A stretch of DNA of 64,000 bases from Synaphobranchus kaupii (taxonomy: Eukaryota > Chordata > Actinopteri > Anguilliformes > Synaphobranchidae). Position 1 is the first letter of the stretch, and each line of letters begins with the position of its first letter. The notes under the pieces were generated by a model. The model was not told the DNA's origin. It ran no database searches and worked only from the letters and a program-made list of their open reading frames with translations. Positions 10,701-25,700 of this stretch are shown here, one piece after another. A program made the position numbers and the translations under genes. Location of the stretch: assembly GCA_029718625.1 (NCBI GenBank), contig CM056376.1:78553386-78617385 (forward strand). Direction: 5' to 3'.

Positions 10701-13700
10701 TGGTCAATTGTTCAACAACATTTACGAAATGTTCAATTATATTACCTAATTGTGATAAAATGATGGCTGGGATAAGAGTTAAATTCACTACAGATCATTC
10801 CTGAAGATAGCCTATTGGCAACATGAGATCTTGCCCTTCAAAACGGTAACATGATGTAATCTATGAGATGTAATCTATGTTTTAAAAACACTGAGCAATG
10901 CATATCAGTTTTTCCACAAAATGGATATAATGAATTCAGATATTGTTTGAAAATTTGTCCATTCCAAGCCTGATATAGCCTACACCTATTCATCAGCCTA
11001 TACTGTAATGTTCTTCTCCTCAAGAAATAACCAGTGTTTCCTGCTTTCTGCTCGAAAGGTTAAAATAACCTAATATTATCACTGTATGATAATGCCTGCC
11101 TCTCTGAGAGGTTTTTGTTGGGGAACTCTGCTTGACTCTGGCTCCAGTTGTGGGGGTATTTGCTTGCGTTCCCTCCCCTCCTCTGATCGCTACCGCTGTA
11201 ACTCTTCATGCTCTTTTATATGGCTTATTTTCATGCATTCCAGCAGGTTCGTGGTATTGCAACAAAATGGTACACACTTTTGACACGTATCATAGTTTAC
11301 TTCAATAATGTTTAGTAGAGTAAACTCCAAACAATGCTTCGCTTTCTTTCTGCTATATTAGCAGAGCAGCACTGGTGCCGTCTCATTGAATGACTGTCTG
11401 ACTCTGACTGCTGCTTTGCTTGTGTTTCTCAGTGTGTCTGTGTGGCAGAGGGAGAGGGTGAAAGGAGAAGTAGTTCCTATCCTACACAATTATTTGCTAC
11501 AACATTTAATTTTTTAACTTTTTCAGCAACAGGTACACATTCAATAAAAATAAAAAAAAATAAAAAGTAAATTACTGGATAAATAAAACAGTTGGCATCG
11601 ATATTTTTACATGTGGATCGATTCTGAAAAAGGAAACGTCAGGATCGAAGTATCGATATTTCGGTATCAATCCGCCCACCACTACTAGCTAGTTAGTTGC
11701 TCCAGTCCCACAATCAACAATTCTCCACATTGGAGATTTAGCTACATCCATATCTGCTCTGCCAACAACAACGTCTGATCAAAGTAGTCGGATCAAAAGT
11801 AGATGATATCTCAACAAAAACATTTTCAACGTCCAAAAATAGCATGTTACTCACGCATACAAAGCACTGTCTGTAAGTCATTAATTAAAATTTTTAAAAG
11901 GCCTGCCGTTAAAGGTATTGATATCAAAATGAGTAGGGGTGGGAATCGAGAACCCGATTCCTCGGAATTGTACGCCTTCGAGCTTCGCATAGCAAAACAA
12001 CTTCACGTCATGCGCGCCGTCGTTTTTCATTCAGTCAGTGCATGATGGCAGGCAGAGTTTGGCGCCCCGTCTAAAATGTAAAATGTAAGCGTCATTTTTT
12101 AAAAACTAATACTGCTGCTACTATCATTTAAAAATCAATAGAAAATGTGTTCGCGTAAGCTCCATTTTGTGATCCGTCTTCGGAAATGATCAACTATAAC
12201 AGATTTGTGGAGTGTGTGGACTTACCTCTGGAGTCAATAACCAACTACAAGTGTAAAACTACAGTGTTTTGATTGGCGGTAGACACACAGATGAGTAGCC
12301 TAGATTTGGAAAGCAAATAACTAACCTAAATTAGCTAAATGATAATCTTCAATCTTCGTCATCTTCAGCTAATAATAGAATCCAGCTTGCCTCAGGTAAC
12401 GTTAAAGATCTCATCTTTCTTCCATGTAAATGTATAGGCTAAATGAGATAGGGGAGAATGGTGACAGTTGAAACTGTTCTGATAATACAGAAACCAATGC
12501 AAACATTACAGTGCAGCTTTATGAAACACGCCTCAGAGCGTAACTAACTCATAAGTAAAGTTTGCGATCTTTGTTAGAGAATGAAACTACTAAATATCCC
12601 AATCACAGAGCAGCAGTTAAACAACAATATTTTAGCCATCTTTTTTTGACATAACGTTAAACTGATAATTTATCCTATCTTCTTGCGTCCTTTTTCATTA
12701 TTTTCCGGGGTCTTATTTTCTTTGATGTCTGATATTTTTAAGCACTCGTATTGATCAAGCCAAATGACATTTATAATGCCATTTCAATTTACAGAATTAT
12801 ACAATTCAGACTTTTATTGGATGCTCTGCCACTTGTGCAGGCATAAATATAGCAGATAAATATTTTCCATGATATGACTAAGAAATATGAATGAAAAACG
12901 AATGCTTTATACTTTATAAATATTGTGTCATTGAATCCATTTTAGATGACCTCCCAATAGTAATAGTTGGTCTTTTAATAGCCTGGGAGCAAATAATATT
13001 TAAGGAATCGATAAAGGAATCAGTAAAGAATCGGATCGATAAGCGGAATCGATAATGGCATCGGTATCAATAAAATCTAACGATTCCCATCCCTAAAAAT
13101 GAGTCCATGTTACAACAAACAATATTGTCTGTTGTAGCTCACATAATTAAACAAGCTTGATTCCAAAGCATTGCTACCCAATCTTTGCTAAATAATTTCA
13201 TGTACCTGTTTTTTTCACCTTGCCATCTGAAGAGAATGTTGTCATTCAGTTTAAATGATATCAATACAATTTAATATTAATAATTTTAACGGCAGGCCTA
13301 GTTTTTGCAAGTTTTAATTGAAGCTGGAGTACCCAACTTTTATAAAAAAAATATTGGGTAACATGCTTAGTTGGTAGCAATCATGAAAATCATACCATAT
13401 GCTGTGTTTATACCCTCAAATTCTGCATTCTAAAACCAGTGATTTGGCCAAAATTTATGTTTTCAGAACAAAGTGGCTCATGACGTAAATTAATCAAAGA
13501 GATTCACGTCACAAACCAATCAACGAGATTGACCTTGTGCATTCACCTGCTAGAAATTTCACCAACAATGGCAGACAAGCGACCCATTACTCCAGCGCTA
13601 TTTCACACAAAGAAAAAGAAAGGAGAATTGGATAAAGCTCCCTCGAAAACTAAAGTAAACATTTTCGAAGGTGGCGAGATGTTCGGGAGCGGATTGGTTT

Positions 13701-16700
13701 AAAGAAAGACGTGGACCTCCCATTGTTTCAACTGGACAGGTAGATCAAAAGTTTCAACGCTAATTTACCTGGACTTTCTGCTTGCCAGCCAATTGTAAAC
13801 ATATAATGAATAGTAGCTAGGTTTCTATTATTGATAACTTTACTTAATTCGGCGGCTAGTTCTAGTACAACTCGGTGTGATCTGTCTGTCGTTCTAGACG
13901 CTATAGAATACATTTACATTAAGTATCGCTCCCTTCTACTGAAACGTGCATTACATCACAATAATGAGGACTTGAGTTTCTTCACCTGACCAAACTCATG
14001 GATAATCTGATAATAGGTAGCCTAGAACATTAACAGCTAACCAAAGACAAATTTCTAATTGTATTTTTTCAGTTTGTGTTGTGGGTTCGGTTCCCATTCT
14101 CAGTACTGCTGTGAAGCATCACTCATGAAGCAGTGTTGAATGAGTTGGTTCAAGAAAGTACTTTGGGACCATTACATTATAAAATATGAACACCAGATGT
14201 AGTTCTGTAGTGCTTTATGAAAGACAAACGTCGCTCATTTGACGATCCCTCTTGGTCAAAAAGATTGAACATCATATGGAATTAATGTGGATGTGGAAGC
14301 TATTGTTTTGGTAAGTGTGAGGTTGGCTAGTTAGAGGATGCGCAGGGGAGAGGGGAGTGTTGTCAAATTGTGAAAATGAATAACCGAGCGGACAAAGTAT
14401 GACTACATTTGTTAAAAATTGTCAATAAAAAATGTTTTAGACTATATTAAAAAAAGAGGGAATACCTCGTAAAGATAGAAATATTCTGTTCACCTTGTGT
14501 ATTCGGTTGGTTGTTTTATTGTTTAGGCCTGCATTTAGGATTCACAAATGTTTTGTGCAGATACCAGACCGAAGTTCACCTGCCAAGGTTTTATTGCTGC
14601 ATTGTGTGTCCGCTGTAATTGTTCAGTGTGGTTTGTAAACCTCCTTGGCTCGCTCAGGCAGCTTCAAGGTAGTTCCAAGATTTGGCCTACTTGCACTGAA
14701 TGTAGTTCTAGTACCCAAGCGGTGCGACACAAATCAAACCAAGGTAGATGATTATGGAGCCGGGAGAAAGTCTTATCATAACTGTAGAGGTGGTGGGGAA
14801 GACACCATTGTCTCTAATGGAATCCATCTTCATTTCTATTGAAATCTTTCACTTGACAGTTGTAGTTAAAGATAACTAAATTTTTATTGGTCAGTTTAGG
14901 TATGGGAGCCATGGTATCATGGCATTAGCTGCAATAAAACCAAGCAATATTGAAAGATGGTATTGATCTCGCTTGCTGACCTCTGTTTAACCCCTTTGCA
15001 CAGATACCAAATTTGGTGAATTCTCACCAATTTAGGGGGTGTTCTATTTAAGGCTTTATAACTTAAGGGGCTCTATCTTGACGATTGTAGCGCATGGTCT
15101 AAAATGCATGGCGCAAGTGCATTTAGGTCGTGTCTAACTCCGCTTTTGCTAGTTAGAGGGTGCATATTTTGAGTGCAAAGTAAGGCACAAGGTTCAAATG
15201 GGTTGAACTTAGCCTCATCATTAATTATAGGTGTATGTTGGGTGTAACATGCAATAAACCAATCAGAGTGTTATCTCCCATTCCCTTTATAAGCTACCTG
15301 CATTTGCACTTTGGCAGATTGCTAATATAATGGCTGATTTAATAAGACTGCAAAAAGAGCAATTTACAGCTGGGGTAATAGACCTGCTCATGCGCAAGGT
15401 TAAAGTGTGCAAGCAAGGAATGTATGGGTCAATATTAGGATCAATATTATTCGGACTAACCGTTATGACGTGTTTTGATATACACAACAATAATCTTAAA
15501 CATTAGGGTTTCCCAGAAATATAATAATGGGAAAATGGGAAAAGATTTTCCATTCGTTCACCAGTGCTGTTATTTTACAAAATATATGCGTTTAATTCCG
15601 TTAAAATCATTTGGAACCACTGAGAATAAGCTACCAGAATATGGCTTCCGTCTCACCTTAGAAAACGCCAAATTAGCCTGCTTGTTTAACAAATTTTGTT
15701 TGATTATACAATGAAGCATTGTCAAACATCAATTCCATGAGGCTGTTCTCATGGAGTTATCGAAGTTCATCTAATATTGATGACATGCATTATTTTGCCT
15801 TAATGATGACACTAAGTACACTAAAGCTGTCAGGTTGGGAACCCATAGGTTTTCACATTTTTTCCATTGTTTTATAATGTCCTGCTTATGGAAATATAAC
15901 CAACACGTTTTTACTGGTAGCTTAATGCTTTAAAACGAGCCCGCTTTCCCGGGATTCCAGGGACAACGTGCGTCTATTCTGGGAGATAAAATGTTTTATT
16001 TTTGGGAAAAATATTAAACCCTATTTCACAATGTAATCTTGATTTTTATGCATGCTTGTGCACGCCCCTGTGTGTAACAGACAGGACGCCGTTAAAATAA
16101 CATTGAATCAACTGCGACATGACTTAAGACCAGGTTTGTGGTGGTTTTAGCACTTTTTGTTGCCTCAAGATAGCAATGCACCAAAAATGATCCTGGCCAC
16201 ACCTCATCATAAGACCACCCTGCCCAGTTCTCTTGCTGTGGGCGCAAGTTCATTTGGTAATTAAACAACGTGAGCCCTGGATGCTAAAATGACAAATGCA
16301 GCGGTCTGAAACTAGCAAAGACACTTGCGTTTGGGTTACCGCCGCTTGGTGCCGGATGTAAGATAGGGCCCTAGATGTGAGCATCACAGAAACTTGGAAA
16401 ATGGCTAAAATGAAGCAAGACAGTCGTACAATTTACAATACTAAGATTCATTTATTTTCATAATTTAGGTCAAAATAAAGTGCCACAAATGCAAAGAAAT
16501 CTTGGCACAAATGCAGGTTGTTTTTCATTCGTTTCTTTAGTTTCACTGAAATACTGAGAGCTACAAATGTGAAACGGGAAAAACTATACTTTTCTTAGAT
16601 CATACACTCCTTGTCCACAAGTGTGCAAAATCTGTGGGTGAAATGCAAAAAAAAAAAGATGCAAAATGTAAGCAGTGTACCCTGTTGTCCTGTTGTAAAT

Positions 16701-19700
16701 TGTGCACTACTGTAAATCATAAAATAACCGTTAACTACAACTACAAACAATTTACTGTTCTGACTCATGAAACTCACTTTTACATCATTTTCAAGTGGGA
16801 ATTACCATCTTTTCATCAGTATAGGGGGATAGATATCTGTGGGTCCAAAAACCTATCCAAAACCTGTCACATGAAAACTAAGATGAAAACATTGATATCA
16901 CACTGGTACACACCTAAATATGTAGCATAATCATTCACACTATAATTCATGTTGTACTTCAAGAAAACATCACTTTTTTCTGTATTGTACAGTATGTAAT
17001 CTTGTGCTGCATGCCCTGTGATAACATTTCTCTGTGGTGTGTTTCACAAATCTTCCATGTAAATCACTCACTTTTACATTAACCTACCACATATCAGTGC
17101 ACAGTAAATTGGAATGAGCATTTTTCATGTATAGCCCAGAGATGCTAATATGGAATAGTCTACATTATGTACAATAAGATTACTATAAAATCATTTTCCA
17201 CCATCAGGAAAATGTTCATGGCACATTGATGCATCGAACATGAAACATGACTGACCCACCTATGAACACTTACACTATAGCATGTGGAATGCACTCATCA
17301 GAGAACCCACAGAACTTGACTTCATATCAAACATATGGTCACCATGTTCGTAGGCATATTCTCCAATCGAAACAATGCTATTCTTTGCATAAATCTATAG
17401 CGACACAAGTCACACAACTAAAGTTTATATTATGCTCGCTCATATTTTGTTGTTCGAAGCATCAAATGACACATGTAAAAAGCTTAAAATGTACTCTATG
17501 GAATTAAAGACCCGAATGAACTGGAATGTGTAACACAGACTTGAATAGCTTGCATGGTTTTACGCGCAGATGTTTCAGATACTGTAATAGCGTTATAATG
17601 GGGTGTGTATTTAACGGATTGTCCAAGACAAAAAAAAGACTACTTGAAAGGGACATCTCTCTGCGTAAAACCAATGGTAGGATTGTATATTTATTTAATA
17701 TTTAGTAGCAGATATTGATGGTAGAATGACATGGTATAGTTACACAGGAATTTCACTTATTTCACTATTGTATGCAGCATTTTTTACTGCTGTATTTACA
17801 TACGCTCAGGCTATTGTCTGCATATGTAAACACATGAATTTCACTTGTTTATTTTGCATTTGAGTGAGCAGGGCTTTTCATGGCTGTTTTGGCAAATGTT
17901 TGGGCTATTGTTCGGTTTATCTAGTTTTTTATCTTGAAATAATATTTCTGTGAACTCCCAGATAGATGTTATTCTCTACTGTGTCACGCTTCGGTCAGTA
18001 TAGTTGCAGGTGAGACTGGGTGGGAGGTTGCTTGTTAAATGTTTGAGCTATGCGACAATAGCGGCACTTAGAAAATGGGTTTGCTGTTTCCACTTATTGT
18101 TGCAGGATCAATGAATGTCTGAGTTCAGCAATCGAGGGCCCCTTAGGATTCCGTTTTTAAAAAAGGCAAATTTTTCCAAAAATGGCTAATCCCTTTTTTT
18201 GATCCTTTTAAGCCATTTTCCGTTTTCTAAATTTTCAACCATTTTTTATTTACAAACTACCTTAAAATATGTCTATATAATAATTCAAACTTGTGGTAAG
18301 CTAAATGAAGGTAAGAAAATAATATATAGGATGCTCTGATCAAGAGTTTATGTGCCTATATCAATTCCCGATTTCTTTTATTAGAAATATATTATTATTA
18401 TTATTATTATTGGGCTTTATGAAATGCAAGAAGACGACTTAAGGATTATAACCTAATGATTCATTGAGAATGCACACTATAAATACAAATTCGGCACAGC
18501 TAGCTATCTGCCAGAGATTTAATTACTTGAGATAGCCACTAACAGGAGTGATTAACACAAATGCCCTATCAAAGTCAGCATTATAAAACCAAACTGTGAC
18601 TTAATGTTTATAAAGATATTTTGCTAATGTATTACTCTAGATCTGGAAGGTCTCCTGTATGTTATTGATAGACTAGCATATGTTACGTTAACGTTACAAG
18701 TCCACAGTGTGGATTCCTTGCGAGTTGAATGTTAAACAATTTGGGTAGAAACAAGCATTCACAGAATCCGTGATATAGGCTAAATATTAATTCTAATTAA
18801 GTTAACACAGTGCGATTGTTGTGAATATGTACCTACCTGTGTATCCACTTTTGATGGTGTTTTCTCTCCACCCATTAACAGCACAGCAACCGAGAGCTGG
18901 CTCTAGTTAGCAAGCTAACATGTATAGTAAGCTGAAAGTTTAATGAATGAAACGGATAGTGGGTTGGAAACGGATATTTCTCTCGGCTCCACCAGGCAGT
19001 CTGTCATTAATTTTCTCGTACGGAGGGCGAAAGTGAGTGGCTGGCTAGCTACGCTGATTGTAGTGCAAATGTTACACCAAATCTCAGTGCTCAACGCTGC
19101 GCAAGCCGCAAAGGCTAACGTTAATGCCAGTGGGCTCAGTCCGCAACAAGCACCGTCACTGCGGTCACACAAATGACGCAAGCACACATACACACCCTCA
19201 CCTCCCGCTTCGTGCAACCTACAATCTGTAATATGTTTAACCATCGTGAATTTGGCATCGTATTTCACATAATAACCATTTCACCTTTCATTTCACATAA
19301 ACTAACAAAAAAAAGTACAATATGAAATCACAACAGACAGGAAGGTTTGTTATTGTGGAAATAGTTTCCATTCAAATGCATCATGGAATGGTTTCCTGTT
19401 TTTATAAAACTGCCTTTTCATTCAGTTGATTATATATTGTACCTCAGATTTTTTCCAGTTCTTATCAAAAATTATTGTTCAGTGTCCCTTAGTTAGGGGG
19501 TGGGGGGTTAGATAAATAAGTATAAAGTCCAGAATATATTTCTTATAAAAGGTTTTGAAAAGAAAAAAAGACAGGGAGTGGGGTGAATAGCAATAGCAAT
19601 TAATTTTATACTAGAAAATATGACATTTCCTGTATGTAACACCACTTCCGGTTGAAGCCGAATACAGATACAGATAATGTTGATTGTCCAACAGATACAG

Positions 19701-22700
19701 ATTGCACACCCCTACTAACTAGCCGCAATACCCACGTATTTATTGGAAGAAGCAAATGTTATAACAAAGTTAAGAAGTGTGGTTTATTTTTACATGGAAA
19801 CTTAGTATGTTGAAACCCACCATTCCGTCACCACCTGTGAAGCCAGAGAATGCGGGTTATCTGGTTGTGGAATTTGTACAGTCACAAATTCAGTGTCGGT
19901 AGGTTTGTACATATGGTTGTACAACCCCAATTCTCTCTGCTATTTTGTACTTTTGTTTGTGTGTGAATCAGATGTTTATTCCCACCCTCCCGGCTTTGTA
20001 ATAGGTTTTAATGGCACGCACAGTGCGTTGGAAACCATCTGGCCAAAAAACAAAAACGAAAATTCCAAGATTCCACTTTTGAAGGTCAATTCCACGATTC
20101 CGTAATAATTGAATCCTAGGGGCCCTAGCAATCCTATGGCGCCGGCGCCATGGCCACTAGAGTGTCTGCGCGAAGGGGTTAAGTATAATTTAAACGGTTA
20201 ACAGTTAATGTTAAGTTTCTTGCCTTTGCAATAAAAATACGTTCTTTCATGTGAAAATAACGTTCTTGTATGTGAAAAGTATAACGTGTACATCATTTTT
20301 GTTGAAAATAACTATTGTGAACTGGCGAGGCTTGAACCCCGGGTCTCCAGTGTGGTAGTCCATTGCTGTAAACACCAAGCTCTGGGCGCTTTCACAGTTT
20401 GTGGGGCAGTTACACAGCCTCATAAGCATGTAGCAATGGTGTAGTTTGACACAGCAAGTTTCTTTGTTTGAAATATAATATTTATTTTGGCTATGTCTTG
20501 ATAAAAGTGACAATATTAGACATCACCCTAAGCAAATGGCAGAAGTTGCAAAGAGAAGCAGGGCAGATGAAGAAGAATTAACCTATGTTGTATTTTTGCT
20601 GCATGTAGGGTTTTCACATTTTTGTCAGTTAACGTTGCGAAAATTAGCTATGTTCTATTGGTTCAAATCTGGTTATTCATTAGTGGGGTGAATTCTTATC
20701 AATTAGCCTAACCCTTGAAATAACAATATTTTATGTCCATCATATGGACAGCGCCAACATGGACAGTGTTACGATTCTGATAAGGACCCAGACGCGGACC
20801 ACAGGATCGTTGTTTATTCAGTCCAAAATCACAAGCCAGGTAATCAGAAATGCTGACAGTACAAAAACGAGAGCCAGGAGAGTAGTCAGTGGAATGCAAA
20901 AGATCAAAAAAACAGGAAATCACAGACAGCAGTACACAAGGGCTAATCGAGAGAGTAGTCAAAAAACGTAGCAAAGTTCAAATCCAAAATAACACGGCAA
21001 ACAAACAGAAGGGAAAGGCAGGCTTGTAGTCGTACGGAAAAAAGTCTAGCAGTACTCTCAATACACTCAGGCTTACTCAGGCTTACAGGAAATCGGCACA
21101 GAGGAATGATCAACGTTCTGACAAAGTAACACTGCACACTTATAAACACTGGGGAAGGATAAGACAAAGGAGGGTCAGGTGTGCGAGAGGGCGGGGTTAC
21201 AAACAAGAGAAATGTGATAACAATGGGAATCGATAATACTATAATGGGTGAATGACAAAGACGAGGACCGGATTCATGAAAACACATTGAAGACAACACG
21301 TCCTGGATCAGAGGCAGACTCGTGCTCAGATTGGTAGACGGAGTTACAGGCTAGAGACAGGTGCAGTCAATGCGAAGGCAGCAGGAGTCAGGTAAAGCAC
21401 ACAAGAATGGAATGTTACAGCGTAGAAGATATGTTAGTATCAATTAGTAAATAACTACAATACAGGGGTTAGTCTTGTTTAGTAACACATATACATTAGT
21501 AGATTTAGTAAGTGTAACTTAAACTAGATAACCACAAGTGCAATAAGTAATTGTTAATAGTATCTACAGTTTAAGACAAAAGACTGAAGAAAGAATACGC
21601 GACACGAAGGAAGGCGGAAATCCCGAATACTTCCGAAATCACCCGAATAGTGTCAGCACGATACAGGGGAGTGACAACTCGGAAAACAGCACACAGACAG
21701 ACCGGGGAACTGAGGGAAATGCATACTGTACAGGAACCAGGGCAATGGGCAATGAATATGAAAAATAATAAAGTACAAAAAAAACACAAAAATAAACAAT
21801 ACACAGAACAGAAAAACCAGGAACGTTACAGACAGAGGCTATTGTGCACTGAGAGGACACTCATTGCTGGGTATCCTTTGTGGAATTGTGAGGAAATTCT
21901 TGCATCCTTTTTAATTATTTTCCGGTCTCTTATTTTCTTTGATATTTTGAAGCACTTGTATTGATGAAGCCAAATTACATTTATAATGGCATTTTCAATT
22001 CAAATGATACAATTATTACTGTTGTATGGATGCTCTGCCACTTGTGTAGGCAACACAAGCAGGCAGGGCAGAAAGGAGTTTTATTGAGGTGCCTACACTG
22101 TATAGCCTACTGGGCAGAGTGGAAAAATTAAACCTAGGGAAATGGGAGTAATAACACCCTTTCACCCAGTCTGCGATTGCAGCAGCATCCATCCACCCCA
22201 CACCACAATCCCCTCCAGTCCACGATCAGCAGCATACACACACGTCCCCCCCCCGGTCTGGGGTCGCATCGTCTCACCACCCCGCCTACAAAGAAATCCT
22301 GGGGGGAAACTATCTAGACTACATATTCTCCCTTGTGATTAACTCTTGTTCAATCCATCAAGCTCATTTGTGTGTAGGCTAAATGTGTTCCTTGTCTCCA
22401 AGCAACAATTCATAAAGTCTCTTCTCAGTTAGCTCAGGTGTTAAACTCAAAATGGGAGAGCAGCAGTGGCCATTGTTTTACCTTATTCCCACAGCAGATT
22501 TAAAGATTTCCCATATATTTGCCATCTAGTCTTTTTCTTTGTACCTTGCTACCGAGACCAATTCCATCTTGAATTTGGAAGAACATATTTAAACTGGACA
22601 TTGGTGTGAGGTTTCAACTTCACAAAGGTTGTAACCGATTGAGTGAATTATTAAACATTTGCATGACCCCTTAAATAATTTTTCTATGCAGCATTTAGTC

Positions 22701-25700
22701 AAAATTGAAAGCCTAAATTTAACGTAGTTAATAAGCATAGGATGTGTCTTTGTGGAAAATATCTGGAGGATCTGATATATCAAGGGAAGTTGTGTCCAAT
22801 TCACATGGAATGTCTGAAGTGCAGTCAAAACTATTTCCTCCATACCTCCATTCTAATGAATTAAGATTTTTTTTCTGATGGCAGAATTATGTGGAATTGT
22901 TATGGGAATTCCTTTAATCAATTTGGAAAAAATAAATTTTGTGGAAGCGCACCTGTAAATATTTAGCCTACGTTTTATCTCTGACTGCTCGAGTTCAGCT
23001 GTTACTCAGCTGCCCAAAGGACTCCCATTTGACATGGAAAATCTGATCCACTATCGTGGTGTATGGAGACATTGTAGCATCAGTGAATTATGAACAAGTT
23101 GTATGCTGTTGCTGAGAGAGGACAAAGGGACCATTCATTGTAAATGTGAGCTTCTGTTGTTAAGAACCAGAGGTCATCCAAGATCAAAGCACTGCAATCA
23201 AAGCATTGGAGCTTGTACATGGCATCTTAGCGACATTATATTGATGAGAAATAATCATGCATAGCCTACATTGACAACACATGCAGTAGGCTACATTACA
23301 GTATTTTGTAGATTGTTTAGCCATAAGGAACAAGTATAAACCTTAAGGCTAGAGGATACTGAATGTAGTTTGTTGACTTGTGCCAAATTCTGGAATGAAA
23401 CCTTTGAAACTTATTTTAGATTAGCTTCTAATCCTGAGAGATTGAGCATTGACCCAGATAAACTTCTTTCTTCTCTTGGCTGCATGCTTACAGATTAGAT
23501 AATCAGAACCCCCAATGAGAGTGCAAAATCACACACATTGCCAATCTCAAATGACATCTGTGCTTGCCTGCAATTGCAATTAGTCTGATTGGTGATGAAT
23601 GAGAAACAGGCCTGGCCTGTTAAGTGTATCAAAAGGTCAGTCAACGGTCAGAAAGTGGCAGAAGCAAATGTCATGTATAGCATTTTATCAATACTTTGCA
23701 CTCTTTCTCCCAGCCTCTGCCAGACCACCATGAACAATTCCAGCTCTGGCCATTCTTCCGTTTTTGAGCTCATGAATATTAATGAGTATTAGTTTGTAAG
23801 AATGGTTTCCTCCAAACTGATAGATTTTATTAGATTTTTTTGTTTAGCTAGTTTTAGCCAGTGTTATGTTGTGTGTGGTTAAATTACTTTATCTCCAACT
23901 GGAGCCCCATCGACACAAGATGATAATTTATCAGAAATAACTGACCAATTGTTTATAAGAAAGGACATCCTGGATGTTGAGCAGACTTATCTTGAATAAA
24001 CGTGCCAACCTGGACAGGCTCAGCATACCATATGGCAAGTGAGGTTAGCCCTTAACAGTAACTCAGTGCCAGTCCTAATGGCTTCCTAATCGGTAATCAC
24101 TTCACACTGCACATTTTATTATGGCAGGACATGCATGATATAATGTTTTTGAGTTGCTACACTTCTTTCACTCACAGTGGCAAGTGTTTATATCTTAGAT
24201 GATTTTGCAGCGATACAGTGCTGATGGACTATGTTAGCTCATGGTCGCAACGTTTACATTTGGCTTTATATCCTGAAATGTGCTCAAATTGAGATAAAAT
24301 GGCTTCTCTTCCATTCTTTGCAAGGCATTTCTAGGAATGTTAGTTCAATTTTCGCCATGTGCGCAAGCAGACGCTGGCGTTATCACTTGAGAGCTAATCA
24401 AGGAACATTTATCCCGTGTCCATATGACAACTTCACTCAGTTGTCAAAGCCGACACCAGATCAGCACTTTAAACACGACCCTACGACAAGCCTAAGAATA
24501 GGACACTGTAAAAGGATGGTTATAAAATAATTTTAGTCACAAAACCATTTTTAATTATAGGTGTTCTTCACTCTACAATTGCATGACTGCTTTTTAATAG
24601 GAAACTTATGTAATAAGAAACTGAAAAATGGTACAAACGTAAAAGAAACCCAGCACCACAGTGATGGAAATTTAACTGTGTGGACCATTTTTGCATATTC
24701 TAGGCCTGTGTGTAGCTCTTTGTACTGAATTCAGTTTTGGACTGAATAACGTGTTATTCCTGTACTGGCTGGGTTTTCCTATGCTGTCAGGCTATTCTGA
24801 ATGCTCTCTGCATTTCAGTTAAGGTCAGTATCTTTGATGAAAGCTACCCTATGTGTTTTCACTCACATTTAGGAATATAATCCATGCAATGCAGTTGTGT
24901 GAGAAGCAAAAAAAAAAGAAAAGAAAAAAAAGCTAACTTAAGGTGCAAACTACTGTTGTACTACATAATCATATTATTATTTTTCCAGTTTCTTCAAGAC
25001 TAATTTGTCAGTTTTTAAGCAAGGCATACAAAACTTTTGTACCATAAACTCCTCTACCAATATTATGTAACTTTTGGTGAGCTATACTATTTAAAAAATA
25101 GTTTTCATAGAATTGACTTAACATTAGTGGAACTGTGCACTCTATAAACCTACAAACTGACAGTTAACCAAACTGGTAACAAACACATATAATGTCCTCT
25201 CCCAACATCTATGATAATACTGTTCTGTGTATGTAATAACACTGTCGTATAGCTTTTTCTTTTTCACAATTGTTTTAAAAAAAACATTTCAGTTAGCGCT
25301 TCACTTCTATAATGGTATTACTAATACTATGACTACTACTGCTACTACTTGTAAGTTAAAGTGAACTCCTCAAGTACGTACTGTACTTACTTTACTTTAT
25401 TGGCATTGAACATATTCTCCTATCCAGACTTACAATGCAAACAGAAATACAGAGATCAGAAATTCAAGTGCAGCTAATCCTTATAGGGGGAATGTGTAGT
25501 CACAAGAGAGACAGCAAGTTCAGACTCTTGTCTACTACTCTATTGAGCATTAAACTACATTAATGAAAAACAGCAAAGAAAACCCAGCTCTGAAAACAAA
25601 AAAGAAGTTGCATCTAATCAAGTGTTAGGACTAGGTAAATGTGCAGGATATTGTGTGGGTGTAGGTATCTTGGGGCAGTCTGAAGAGGTGGGTGATGTCA

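Noticed and set aside
18915..19268. 117-codon minus-strand frame and a 77-codon plus-strand frame in the 2-kb hAT-like element
   Set aside because: They overlap on opposite strands and show no transposase or other recognisable motif.
20943..21299. 118-codon minus-strand frame
   Set aside because: It is inside the solo LTR and has low-complexity composition; no protein family recognised.
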